From: Alicyclobacillus mali | GTDB taxonomy: Bacteria; Bacillota; Bacilli; Alicyclobacillales; Alicyclobacillaceae | Length of the DNA stretch: 47,600 bases | Assembly (NCBI RefSeq): GCF_017329565.1 | Contig: NZ_JAFMTT010000020.1 | Reading direction: 5' to 3' (one strand) | Shown here: one piece after another, positions 1-9,480 of the stretch | Position numbering within the stretch: position 1 is the first letter of the stretch | Layout of the letters: each line of letters begins with the position of its first letter | The notes under the pieces: model-generated | What the model saw: the letters and a program-made list of their open reading frames with translations, nothing else | Databases searched by the model: none | Told to the model about the DNA's origin: nothing | Position numbers and translations under genes: made by a program

Positions 1-108
1 GTTCAGCGCCGGGGTAATAAAATGCGGGCCACACGGGGTTTGGGGGGTGGCGGGGGGCGAGTTGTACTGGTACTGTTTTGCGTCTGGGCACCTCCTGGTG
101 ATGCGCCA

Positions 109-131
109 GCCGCGGACGTAGCGTCCGCGGC
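109..131. terminator. GC-rich hairpin downstream of pepF
   Basis: A perfect 10-bp inverted repeat (GCCGCGGACG and its complement) is separated by 3 nt, 12 nt past the pepF stop codon on the minus strand. There is no T-run after it, so it is a weak intrinsic terminator candidate or a transcript-end stabiliser. The rest of 1-142 shows no supportable gene. Confidence 0.4.
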
Positions 132-142
132 CGGGCACCTTC

Positions 143-1939
<1,797 letters not shown>

Positions 1940-2102
1940 GAGATCGCCTCCCATGACGGATTATACCGCTTACCCCAGTGCGGGAGCTTGTTTCCATCGA
2001 ATCTCCTCTTGGACGTCCGCATTCACTTCGCGGCATGGATCATCGCGCCGCGATGCGCCACAATGAGCAAGGATGGGCCGACGGGGCAAAGGAGGGTGCG
2101 CC

Positions 2103-2699
2103 ATGCGGCGGTGCAAGTGGGCGGGATCGCGAGAATTGTACGTGCGATATCACGACGAAGAGTGGGGTGTGCCCCAGTTTGACGATGGCGTGTTGTTTGA
2201 GTTTTTAACGCTGGAAGCCGCGCAGGCAGGTTTGCAGTGGTACCTGATTTTGTCGCGCCGAGAAGCTTACCGACGGGCGTTCGCGGATTTTCAGCCTGAA
2301 ATCGTGGCACGCTATGGTGAGCAGGACGTCGCCCGGCTTTTGGCGCCAGATGCCGGCATCATCCGTAACCAGGCGAAGGTGGAAGCGGCCATTCACAACG
2401 CGCGCGTGTTTCTTGAGGTCAAAGAGGCGCATGGATCCTTCGCGAACTGGTTGTGGAGGTTTGTGGATGGCAAGCCTGAGGTGCATTGCTTCGCGCGCGA
2501 GGAAGATGTGCCGGCGACCTCGCCGCTCGCTGAACGGGTGAGCCGCGAGATGCGCGCGCTCGGTTTTCGATTTGTGGGCCCTGTGATGGTGTACGCCTAT
2601 CTGCAGGCCGTGGGCGTGGTGCTGGATCACGTGGTCACGTGTTTTCGATACGAGCCACTCCGTGCACTGGCGCAGTCGCTCGCACGCGAACCTCGTTAA
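2103..2699 (+). CDS. tag: DNA-3-methyladenine glycosylase I
   Basis: Base-excision repair enzyme that removes 3-methyladenine from alkylated DNA. Family features are visible from the N-terminus: RCKWAG, then YHDEEWGVP, then the FEFLTLEAAQAGLQW segment, with C-terminal GPVMVYAYLQAVG. The family's structural zinc site uses an N-terminal Cys and His plus C-terminal residues; the Cys of RCKW and the YHDEEW histidine are present, and the C-terminal part reads DHVVTCFRY. The ATG at 2103 is chosen because AAAGGAGGG ends about 7 nt upstream. It has 198 residues, slightly longer than typical. The 97-bp gap before trxA contains that gene's own promoter, so tag is probably monocistronic. Confidence 0.93.
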   Translation: MRRCKWAGSRELYVRYHDEEWGVPQFDDGVLFEFLTLEAAQAGLQWYLILSRREAYRRAFADFQPEIVARYGEQDVARLLAPDAGIIRNQAKVEAAIHNARVFLEVKEAHGSFANWLWRFVDGKPEVHCFAREEDVPATSPLAERVSREMRALGFRFVGPVMVYAYLQAVGVVLDHVVTCFRYEPLRALAQSLAREPR

Positions 2700-2732
2700 G
2701 CAGGTCGACGGGAGACGCGTTCAAGGCAGCGT

Positions 2733-2762
2733 TTGACCAGCAGCCCACAAAAATGGTACTAT
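2733..2762 (+). promoter_or_regulatory. Sigma-A-type promoter of trxA-msrA
   Basis: TTGACC at 2733-2738 is followed after 18 nt by TACTAT at 2757-2762, with an extended -10 TG at 2754-2755. This lies 35 nt before the trxA start and would drive trxA and msrA. Confidence 0.6.
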
Positions 2763-2796
2763 AAAAATGCAAGTAAGTACCTTGGGGGGTATTCCA

Positions 2797-3117
2797 ATGG
2801 CCACAATGACGTTGACAGACGCCAACTTCCAAGAGGCGATTCAAGCCGATAAACCCGTGCTGGTGGACTTCTGGGCGGCGTGGTGTGGTCCTTGCCGCAT
2901 GATGGCGCCGGTGCTCGAGGAGTTCGCAGAGTCGCACGCAGACAAGGTGACCGTTGCCAAGCTGAATGTCGATGAAAATCCCGAGATCACCAGCCAATTC
3001 GGCATCATGAGCATTCCGACCCTCATCCTGTTCAAAGGCGGCCGGCCTGTCAAGCAACTGATTGGGTACCAGCCGAAGGAGCAACTCGAGGCGCAGCTCG
3101 CCGACGTGCTTCAGTGA
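2797..3117 (+). CDS. trxA: Thioredoxin
   Basis: Small cytoplasmic disulfide reductase, recycled by thioredoxin reductase (trxB is at 29122 in this window). The active site WCGPC has Cys30 and Cys33, and the cis-proline loop is SIPTL. The 106-residue length is standard. The ATG at 2797 is preferred over the in-frame ATG at 2767 because GGGGGGT sits about 6 nt upstream and the family N-terminus begins there. msrA follows after 16 nt with its own ribosome site, so the two are likely co-transcribed; MsrA uses thioredoxin as its reductant, which makes the pairing functional. Confidence 0.96.
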   Translation: MATMTLTDANFQEAIQADKPVLVDFWAAWCGPCRMMAPVLEEFAESHADKVTVAKLNVDENPEITSQFGIMSIPTLILFKGGRPVKQLIGYQPKEQLEAQLADVLQ

Positions 3118-3133
3118 GGGAGAGGCGAATCGG

Positions 3134-3685
3134 ATGACGTCCGAGGCGCGGGAAGGCACCGGTTATGAACGGGCCACGTTCGCTGGCGGATGCTTCTGGT
3201 GCATGGTGAAACCATTCGACACGTGGCCTGGGGTCGTGTCCGTGGTCTCCGGGTACACCGGGGGCCACGTCTCGAACCCGACCTATGAGCAGGTGTGCTC
3301 TGGGACGACGGGCCACGTGGAGGCCGTGCAAATCACGTATGATCCCCACCAGATCGCATATCAGCAGCTGTTGGATATCTTCTGGCGTCAGATCGACCCG
3401 ACAGATCCAGGCGGGCAGTTTTATGATCGCGGCTCGTCTTACAAGACGGCTATCTTCTACCACACGGACGAACAGCGCCGCTTGGCTGAAGCGTCCAAGG
3501 CCGCATTGCAGGCCTCGGGCCGTTTTCAGAAGCCCATCGTCACGGAAATTCGACCGGCGGGCCCGTTCTACCCTGCGGAGGATTATCATCAGGATTTCTA
3601 CCGGAAAGAGCCGCTGCATTACGAGCGGTACCGCCGGGCCTCAGGTCGCGACGCGTTCATCGCGGCGCATTGGGAGCCGAAATGA
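3134..3685 (+). CDS. msrA: Peptide-methionine (S)-S-oxide reductase MsrA
   Basis: Repairs oxidised methionine S-sulfoxide in proteins, using thioredoxin as electron donor. The catalytic motif GCFWC places the nucleophilic cysteine at residue 20. Other family segments are SGYTGG, GHVEAVQ, FYDRGSSYKTAIF and the EDYHQDFY block near residue 155. It has 183 residues, normal for a stand-alone MsrA. The start at 3134 follows GGGAGAGG, which directly abuts the trxA stop. There is no fused MsrB domain. Its last 29 bp overlap the end of the convergent ABC ATPase gene. Confidence 0.95.
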   Translation: MTSEAREGTGYERATFAGGCFWCMVKPFDTWPGVVSVVSGYTGGHVSNPTYEQVCSGTTGHVEAVQITYDPHQIAYQQLLDIFWRQIDPTDPGGQFYDRGSSYKTAIFYHTDEQRRLAEASKAALQASGRFQKPIVTEIRPAGPFYPAEDYHQDFYRKEPLHYERYRRASGRDAFIAAHWEPK

Positions 3686-4499
3686 CCGTTGGGTTGAGGT
3701 CGGCGTCTGAAGAAACGACCGTTAAGAAGGCACGATAACCCTGCCACACCGTGCGCACGGGGACATGAAAGGTGCGCGACAGCACCTCGTCCGTGAGCAC
3801 GGACTTTTTTTCACCACAGGCCGCCACGCGGCCCGCATCCAGCGCGAGCACGTGGGTGATGGCTGGAATCATTTCTTCAATATGGTGCGTGACATACAGA
3901 AGCGCAGGCGCGTCCGTTGCGGCAGTTATCATGGCGTTCAATGACATCAAAAGGTCTTCACGCGCTCGCACGTCGAGTGCCGTGCAGGGTTCGTCGAGGA
4001 TGAGAAGCGAGGGCCTTGCCATGAGCGCACGCGCGATGAGGACGCGCTGTTTTTCGCCCTGGGACAGCGATTGAAATGGGCTGTCGAGGACGTGTGTGAC
4101 GCCCAAATCGCCAGCCAATTCGCGCGCTCGCTCCCATTGTTCCGGTGTCGGCTGTTCCCACAGTCCGAACGACGAGAAGGCACCGCTCACAATGACCTCC
4201 AGCACCCTGTCACTTGCCGCGTCACGTTCCAGCCTCTGCAACAGCGCATAGCTAACCCATCCGATCCTCTTGCGAACTTCGCGGAGGTCCACCCGGCCGT
4301 ATGTCTGCCCCAAAACCTGCACCTGTCCCCGCGTCGGCCATTGATAACCTGTGATAATCTGCAACAGTGAGGTCTTGCCGGAGCCGTTCAGTCCGATGAG
4401 CCCCCAATGTTGTCCCTCAAGAACTTCAAACGATACATGATCCAGAATCGTGCGTTCATTTCGAATCCATGTCACGTCCGAAACGGAGAGAATCGCCAT
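3657..4499 (-). CDS. ABC transporter ATP-binding protein (YlmA-like)
   Basis: ATPase subunit with Walker A GLNGSGKTS, signature SLSQGEKQ, Walker B LLILDEP and a switch histidine in YVTHH. The start at 4499 is set by AAGGAGGC just upstream; an in-frame upstream ATG at 4571 lies within the yceI terminator region. No membrane subunit is encoded next to it, so it either works with a permease encoded elsewhere or acts in another role. The sequence looks closest to the Bacillus YlmA/ModF-like single-ATPase group (recalled resemblance, not searched). Its substrate cannot be told. Confidence 0.85.
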   Translation of the reverse strand: MAILSVSDVTWIRNERTILDHVSFEVLEGQHWGLIGLNGSGKTSLLQIITGYQWPTRGQVQVLGQTYGRVDLREVRKRIGWVSYALLQRLERDAASDRVLEVIVSGAFSSFGLWEQPTPEQWERARELAGDLGVTHVLDSPFQSLSQGEKQRVLIARALMARPSLLILDEPCTALDVRAREDLLMSLNAMITAATDAPALLYVTHHIEEMIPAITHVLALDAGRVAACGEKKSVLTDEVLSRTFHVPVRTVWQGYRAFLTVVSSDADLNPTVISAPNAPR

Positions 4500-4538
4500 G
4501 CCTGCCGCCTCCTTGCTGTCTCTAAATCCTAACACAAA

Positions 4539-4567
4539 ACCGGCCGCAGACCCAATCTGCGGCCGGT
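4539..4567 (-). terminator. Intrinsic terminator of yceI
   Basis: A perfect 12-bp stem (ACCGGCCGCAGA, 4539-4550, with its complement at 4556-4567) and a 5-nt loop are followed on the minus strand by TTTTG. It lies 25 bp past the yceI stop and separates it from the downstream ABC ATPase gene. Confidence 0.85.
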
Positions 4568-4591
4568 CCATCGATGCCTCGCGCTTGGACT

Positions 4592-5125
4592 TTACTGCGC
4601 CTTGGCGGCTTCGATTTCAAGTTCGATCTTCACCTCGTCGCTGACGAGCACGCCGCCCGTCTCGAGCGCCGCGTTCCACGTGAGGCCGAAGTCCTTGCGG
4701 TTGATTTTTGTTTGAGCGGTGAAACCGGCCACTTCTTGACCCCATGGGTTCTTGCCCATGCCTTCGTAGGTCACATGGAACGTGACAGGCTTGGTTACGT
4801 CGCGGATGGTGAGGTCACCGGTCATGTCGTAGCTGTTGGACCCGGTCTTGACGGTCTTGGTAGCCTTGAACGTCATATGGGGATACTTCTCTACGTCGAA
4901 GAAGTCAGCTCCGCGCAAGTGGTTGTCCCGGTTTTCATCGCGCGTATCGATGCTGGCGACATCCACCGTGAAGTCGATCTCGGCGGTCGTCAGGTCCTCC
5001 GGGTCTGCGAGCACTGTTGCGGAGAATTTTGTAAAATGGCCACGCACCGTGGTGAACATCATGTGTTTCACGCTGAAACCAATGCTGCTGTGACTTGCGT
5101 CCACATTCCAAGCTACTTTCGCCAT
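4592..5125 (-). CDS. YceI family lipocalin-like protein
   Basis: Beta-barrel protein of the YceI family, which in characterised members binds polyisoprenoid-like lipids. Seen here: the N-terminal WNVDASHSSIGFSVKHM segment, a central SIDTRDENRDNHLRG-type loop, DFFDVEKYP, and the closing GVLVSDEVKIELEIEA strand. There are 177 residues and no signal peptide, as in the cytoplasmic Gram-positive members. It is divergent from an HxlR regulator 156 bp away; this arrangement suggests redox- or electrophile-responsive control by that regulator (inference). It ends at a strong intrinsic terminator. Confidence 0.9.
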   Translation of the reverse strand: MAKVAWNVDASHSSIGFSVKHMMFTTVRGHFTKFSATVLADPEDLTTAEIDFTVDVASIDTRDENRDNHLRGADFFDVEKYPHMTFKATKTVKTGSNSYDMTGDLTIRDVTKPVTFHVTYEGMGKNPWGQEVAGFTAQTKINRKDFGLTWNAALETGGVLVSDEVKIELEIEAAKAQ

Positions 5126-5216
5126 ACGTCAACCTCCCGATGAATAGCTGTGCGCCCGAATGAGCGCATCTGCCTGCTCTTATTATTCATCAGTGATGAA
5201 AAAATGATAAGTAGGA

Positions 5217-5226
5217 ACTTCGAAGT
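5217..5226. promoter_or_regulatory. Palindrome ACTTCGAAGT in the yceI/hxlR divergent region
   Basis: A perfect 10-bp palindrome lies between the divergent yceI and hxlR genes, immediately before a TATACT -10-like element at 5234-5239. It is a candidate operator for the HxlR regulator, judged only from position and symmetry. Confidence 0.4.
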
Positions 5227-5281
5227 GCTTTGGTATACTTGAGGTAACTTAGGCTGAGCGAAAGGCAGGGGGTTCATCTCC

Positions 5282-5641
5282 ATGTCGTCCGGCTATGTCG
5301 GAGATTCGCCCTGTTCGGCTGTCTCCACGCTTCAGGTGTTGAGTGGCAAATGGAAGTGGCTCATTTTGTACCACTTGTTTCAACACCCGTCGCTGAGATT
5401 TTCGGAACTGATGCGCAGCATTCCCGGCATCACGCAGCGCGTGCTCACCAAACAACTGCGCGAACTGGAGGACGAGGGTATCGTCGAGCGCACAGTTTAC
5501 CCTGAGATTCCTCCCAGGGTGGAATACGCCATCACGCCGTATGGGCAGTCGCTGCGGCCTATCCTGGATTTAATGCATGCGTGGGGAATTGAGCATCTGC
5601 GCCGCAAGGCGGAACGGGAGGAACAAGGCTCGCCGCCGTGA
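5282..5641 (+). CDS. HxlR-type winged-helix transcriptional regulator
   Basis: 119-residue single-domain DNA-binding protein. The HxlR pattern is clear: an N-terminal Cys (residue 11) before LQVLSGKWKWLILYHL, the FSELMRSIPGITQRVLTKQL recognition region, and the wing with ERTVYPEIPPRVEY. Family members sense aldehydes, quinones or oxidants, often through the N-terminal cysteine, and commonly regulate a divergent gene; here that is yceI. A TATACT -10 candidate lies at 5234-5239. The effector cannot be seen from sequence. A 104-bp gap with a fresh ribosome site separates it from nagA. Confidence 0.9.
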   Translation: MSSGYVGDSPCSAVSTLQVLSGKWKWLILYHLFQHPSLRFSELMRSIPGITQRVLTKQLRELEDEGIVERTVYPEIPPRVEYAITPYGQSLRPILDLMHAWGIEHLRRKAEREEQGSPP

Positions 5642-5745
5642 CAGCCTGCGGCCTGTTGTTGTGTACCCCGGCGCTTGGCGCAGTTGCTGTGTCAAGCTGG
5701 TCGGGTTGGATGCCCTCCTGGGTGGGAACGATGGAGGTGACGCGG

Positions 5746-6864
5746 ATGCGGGCCATCATCCGCGGGTCGATACACGGTCGGGTCCAGGACGTGATCGTCG
5801 AAGATGGCTGGATTGAACGCATCGGTGACGCAGGCGTTGGCGAGCGGACGGGCGCTCGGCTCGTGGACACGGCGGGGCGCTTGCTGCCTGGATTTGTCGA
5901 CGTGCACGTGCATGGAGGCGGCGGCGCGGACGTGATGGATGCCTCGATGGAGGCGTTTGAGCAGATTGCGGCGACACACGCCAAGCACGGGACGACCTCG
6001 CTCCTCTTCACGACGGTGGCCGCGCCGGACGAGGACCTGATGGCGGTTCTGTCCGCGTGGAGGCATCCGGCGGATTGGCACGGCGCGGACGTGCTGGGGT
6101 TCCATCTGGAAGGCCCGTTTATTCACCCTGACAGGCGCGGCGCACACCCCGTGGAGCACCTGCGCGCGCCTTCACCGGAGGTCCTGCGGGCCTACGCGGC
6201 GGCGGGCCCCGTCCGTCTTCTCACCTTGGCACCCGAGCTACCGGGCGGCGAGGAGACCATCCGGGCCGCGCGGGAGCTCCGGATGGTCGTGTCGCTCGGT
6301 CACTCGGCGGCCACGTATGACGAGGCGATGCGAGCGTTCGATCTCGGCGCCCAGAGCGCGACGCATCTGTTCAACGCCATGGGCGGCCTTCACCATCGGC
6401 AGCCCGGCCTCGCCGCCGCGGCGCTGGATCGTCCTGACACCGTGGTGGAACTCATCCTCGACGGCGTCCACGTCCATCCGGCCGTCGCGCGCCTGGCTGT
6501 CCGCATCAAGGGGCGCCATGCGGTGATACTTGTAACCGATGCAGTGTCGGTAGTGGACATGCCAGAGGGCCGATATCGGTTTGCCGGGGGCGAATTGCTC
6601 TTTCGGGATGGAGAGGTGCGGAGACCCGACGGAACGCTTGCAGGCAGCGCGTTGACCATGGAGCGCGCGGTGCAAACGGGCCTTCGGCACGGCGTGTTTC
6701 GGCCTGAGGACGTGCCAGATGTCGCCGCCGCCAACGCCGCGCGCCTCCTCGGCGAGCGGAGGGGCCGCATTGCGCCAGGCCATCGGGCCGATCTCGTCGC
6801 GCTATCGGACGAGGGCGCCGTCACTCATACCATCGTCGGAGGCCGGGTGGTGCATCGCGCGTAG
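5746..6864 (+). CDS. nagA: N-acetylglucosamine-6-phosphate deacetylase
   Basis: Amidohydrolase that converts GlcNAc-6-phosphate to glucosamine-6-phosphate and acetate in amino-sugar recycling. The metal-binding HVH motif (His54, His56) is followed by GGGG, then FHLEGPFI, SLGHSAATY, ATHLFNAM and LVTDAV, as in the NagA family. It is 372 residues. The ATG at 5746 is chosen because GGAGGTG ends 6 nt upstream; longer in-frame starts overlap the hxlR end. No nagB or GntR-type nag regulator accompanies it, which is unusual, as nagA is often in an operon with nagB. Confidence 0.93.
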   Translation: MRAIIRGSIHGRVQDVIVEDGWIERIGDAGVGERTGARLVDTAGRLLPGFVDVHVHGGGGADVMDASMEAFEQIAATHAKHGTTSLLFTTVAAPDEDLMAVLSAWRHPADWHGADVLGFHLEGPFIHPDRRGAHPVEHLRAPSPEVLRAYAAAGPVRLLTLAPELPGGEETIRAARELRMVVSLGHSAATYDEAMRAFDLGAQSATHLFNAMGGLHHRQPGLAAAALDRPDTVVELILDGVHVHPAVARLAVRIKGRHAVILVTDAVSVVDMPEGRYRFAGGELLFRDGEVRRPDGTLAGSALTMERAVQTGLRHGVFRPEDVPDVAAANAARLLGERRGRIAPGHRADLVALSDEGAVTHTIVGGRVVHRA

Positions 6865-6911
6865 CCGTCGCGCCTGCCAGGCGATCTCGACCTCGCCACT
6901 GCCACGCGCCC

Positions 6912-6940
6912 TCGCCAAAACGGGGGTGCGGTGATACAAT
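6912..6940 (+). promoter_or_regulatory. Putative extended -10 promoter of sat
   Basis: TCGCCA at 6912-6917, 17-nt spacing, then TACAAT at 6935-6940 with the extended -10 dinucleotide TG at 6932-6933. It lies about 70 nt upstream of the sat GTG. The -35 match is partial. Confidence 0.45.
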
Positions 6941-7010
6941 GTACATAATCTCTATCGGTTTACTTCATCATGGCGATCTCGGCCGATCGCCTGAATTGGG
7001 AGGAGTTTAG

Positions 7011-8171
7011 GTGTCTGTGACCGAGCGTGCATGCGAGGCGGTGCTGGAACATCTGGTGCCACGTGAGCAGGAGGAAGAGGCCCGGCGGTCCTGGTCCGCG
7101 CTGAAGGCTGTGCAGTTGGACGAGATCGCCGTGTCGGATCTATATCAGCTGGGGATTGGCGCATTTTCCCCGCTCGACGGATTTGTCTCGCAGGAGGATT
7201 ACCACTCGATTGTCGAGACGATGCGCCTTGCCTCGGGGCACATCTGGTCCATCCCGGTCACGTTGCCTGTTTCGGAGGACGTGGCGCGCACACTGCGGCT
7301 CGACGAGACAGTGGCGCTCGTGCGGCCAGACGGCGTGGTTTGCGGGCGCATGACCATCCGGCACATGTATCGCCCCGACCGGGACCACGAGGCGGAGCAG
7401 GTGTATCGTACGAAGGATGTGGAGCACCCCGGCGTGAGGCGGCTCTACGAGCGCGGGGGCGTCTATTTGGGAGGTCCGGTGGAAGTCTTGCCGGACGAGC
7501 GCGTGGACGAGTTCACGCCTTACGCGTACACGCCCAGGCAGACGCGCGCCGCGTTTCATGAGCGCGGGTGGCGCACCATCGTCGGGTTTCAGACTCGAAA
7601 TCCCGTGCACCGCGCGCATGAATACATTCAGAAGGTGGCGCTCGAGGTGGTCGACGGGCTGTTCCTGAACCCGTTGGTCGGCCCCACCAAGGCGGACGAC
7701 GTCCCGGCCGACGTGCGCCTGCGCGCGTATCAGGCCATTTTGGAGCACTACTACCCGCGCAATCGCGTGTTTTTTGGCGTGTACAAGGCTGCGATGCGCT
7801 ACGCCGGCCCTCGCGAGGCCGTGATGCACGCATTGGTGAGGCGGAACTTCGGCTGCACGCACTTCATCGTGGGGCGCGATCACGCCGGGGTTGGCAACTA
7901 CTACGGTACCTTTGACGCGCAGCGCATTTTCGACCAGTTCGACGTTGCGGAACTCGGCATCACACCGCTGTTCTTCGATAACGCGTTCTACTGCCGCAAA
8001 TGTCAGGGCATGGCGACCGCCAAGACGTGTCCGCATAGCGACGACGATCACGTCACGCTCTCGGGCACCAAAGTGCGTCAAATGCTGCGCGAGGGCATCG
8101 CGCCTCCACCGGAGTTCAGCCGGCCGGAAGTCGTGCAAGTTCTGATGGAGTATTACTCGAAACAGGCTTAA
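7011..8171 (+). CDS. sat: Sulfate adenylyltransferase (ATP sulfurylase)
   Basis: Makes adenosine 5'-phosphosulfate from sulfate and ATP, the first step of sulfate activation. The nucleotidyltransferase motif QTRNPVHRAH starts at residue 194, VGRDHAGVGNYYG follows, and a CRKC...CPH zinc-type cluster is near residue 330, as in single-polypeptide bacterial ATP sulfurylases. It is 386 residues with a GTG start preceded by GGGAGGAG. It is the homo-oligomeric Sat type, not CysN/CysD. APS kinase and APS/PAPS reductase genes are not next to it, so the rest of the pathway must lie elsewhere. Confidence 0.95.
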   Translation: MSVTERACEAVLEHLVPREQEEEARRSWSALKAVQLDEIAVSDLYQLGIGAFSPLDGFVSQEDYHSIVETMRLASGHIWSIPVTLPVSEDVARTLRLDETVALVRPDGVVCGRMTIRHMYRPDRDHEAEQVYRTKDVEHPGVRRLYERGGVYLGGPVEVLPDERVDEFTPYAYTPRQTRAAFHERGWRTIVGFQTRNPVHRAHEYIQKVALEVVDGLFLNPLVGPTKADDVPADVRLRAYQAILEHYYPRNRVFFGVYKAAMRYAGPREAVMHALVRRNFGCTHFIVGRDHAGVGNYYGTFDAQRIFDQFDVAELGITPLFFDNAFYCRKCQGMATAKTCPHSDDDHVTLSGTKVRQMLREGIAPPPEFSRPEVVQVLMEYYSKQA

Positions 8172-8224
8172 ACTAGACAGTAGGCCCATGCGGGCACAGT
8201 CAATGAGCTTGGAGGCTTGTCGCG

Positions 8225-8686
8225 ATGACGGAACGACCGCTCCTCAGTCTGGACGAACATCTGTGCTTTGCCGTGTACGCGTGCGCCCGGGAGACCATGC
8301 GGCTCTATCGATCGTTTCTGGAGCCGCACGGCCTCACGTTCCCCCAATACATGGTGCTGGTTGCCCTTTACGAACTCGGCGCATGCACGGTAAAAGCGCT
8401 CGGGGAGCGGCTTTATTTGGATTCCGGCACGCTGACGCCGCTGTTGAAGCGCATGCAGGAGAGCGGCCTTGTCGACAGGCGGCGAGACGCGGACGATGAG
8501 CGGAAGATGTGCGTGTCGCTGACCGAGAAGGGAAGGGCGTTGCGAGAGGAACTCGGCGCCGTTCCCGACTGTGTCAAGGATCAGATTCACGACCTCAGGG
8601 ACGAGGAAATCGTGGAGCTTCGGGCGGGCGTGCGCTCCTTGCTGGAGCGCATCCACCGCGCCAACGAGAGCTTGTCCGTCGAATGA
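8225..8686 (+). CDS. MarR-family regulator, OhrR/SarZ-like
   Basis: 153-residue winged-helix regulator. The N-terminal LCFAVYACARE places a cysteine at residue 14, matching the reactive cysteine of one-Cys OhrR sensors that detect organic hydroperoxides (established for Bacillus OhrR). The tyrosines expected to hydrogen-bond that cysteine are plausible in FPQYMVLVALYE. The DNA-binding part is VKALGERLYLDSGTLTPLLKRM with wing DADDERKM. A GGAGG site precedes the start. No ohr peroxidase gene is adjacent, so its target is unknown. Its last 100 bp overlap the convergent DUF2071 gene. Confidence 0.88.
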   Translation: MTERPLLSLDEHLCFAVYACARETMRLYRSFLEPHGLTFPQYMVLVALYELGACTVKALGERLYLDSGTLTPLLKRMQESGLVDRRRDADDERKMCVSLTEKGRALREELGAVPDCVKDQIHDLRDEEIVELRAGVRSLLERIHRANESLSVE

Positions 8687-9387
8687 GTCGAGACAGGCGC
8701 TGGCCGGGGCATACCGATGCGGGCTGTGCGCGCTTCCGCTGAACAGGCGAATATTGGCTCGCCGTTGCACCCATAGATCTGGAGGAGTCGAGCTTGTCCG
8801 ACGCGCGCTTCCGCTGGCTGAATTCTCCATGGTCGGTGGACCAGGCGAGTCAAAAGCGTGGTCCCAAGACAGTGGGAAAACAGCGCATACCGGTTGAGAA
8901 GCCAGGCTTCGAGGGAGTGTGGCGCGGGTTCATACCACGGCATGTGGCTGCCGGCCCGGCGAAAGCCGAGGGAAAGCGCCGGTCCTGCGCCGGCCCCGCT
9001 GATCACGCCGACGCTGAGGCAGTCCCCTTCTTCCAACACGGCCATGCCCGCTGGCTCGAACGGAAGCGCGTAAGCCAGCTTTCCGAGCCGCGCAGGCCAC
9101 GGTCGACTCGTCTCCAAGCGGAGGAACAGCACGCCCGGCTCCTCGCCGCGGCGGACATAGGTGCGAATGTTCAGTTGCCAAAACCTGCGCATGCCCCGGA
9201 TGGGCGGCAGGCCCCGAAGTCGGAACGGATCCACCGCAAACACCACCGCGCTGACGTACGCGTGCCCGTCGAACCGATCCAGTTCCAGTCCGGGCGGGAC
9301 GTGACGCATTAGAACGCGAGGTTCGACACGCCAGTGCGCCATGGCCAGGTGCCGCCACGTTTGTTCCACACACCATGCCTCTTCCAT
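8587..9387 (-). CDS. DUF2071 / YqjF-like protein
   Basis: Protein of unknown function of the DUF2071 (COG3361, YqjF) family. Family segments seen are HWRVEPRVLMRHVPPGLELD, VSAVVFAVDPFRLRG, an FWQLNIRTYVR strand and GVLFLRLETSR. The start at 9387 follows GGGGGAG. The first 230 or so residues look like the family; the last 33 are encoded antisense to the end of the ohrR-like gene and are basic and Ser/Arg-rich, unlike a conserved domain end. The gene may have lost its original stop. The opposite possibility is that the overlap is ancestral. Function not known. Confidence 0.8.
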   Translation of the reverse strand: MEEAWCVEQTWRHLAMAHWRVEPRVLMRHVPPGLELDRFDGHAYVSAVVFAVDPFRLRGLPPIRGMRRFWQLNIRTYVRRGEEPGVLFLRLETSRPWPARLGKLAYALPFEPAGMAVLEEGDCLSVGVISGAGAGPALSLGFRRAGSHMPWYEPAPHSLEAWLLNRYALFSHCLGTTLLTRLVHRPWRIQPAEARVGQARLLQIYGCNGEPIFACSAEARTARIGMPRPAPVSTHSTDKLSLARWMRSSKERTPARSSTISSSLRS

Positions 9388-9480
9388 CGTTCGTCTCCCC
9401 CTCATCGATATCATGCGCGAGGATGCGCGAGACATCACCAGCAAGTTTTGCTAACATGAAAGCGAAGAGAGGTGTGCCGG

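Noticed and set aside
7140..8189. 349-codon frame antisense to sat
   Set aside because: Shadow of a certain gene, no family features.
8687..9480. Possible ohr peroxidase gene next to the OhrR-like regulator
   Set aside because: The neighbour is a DUF2071 protein; no Ohr-type cysteine motifs are found in any frame.
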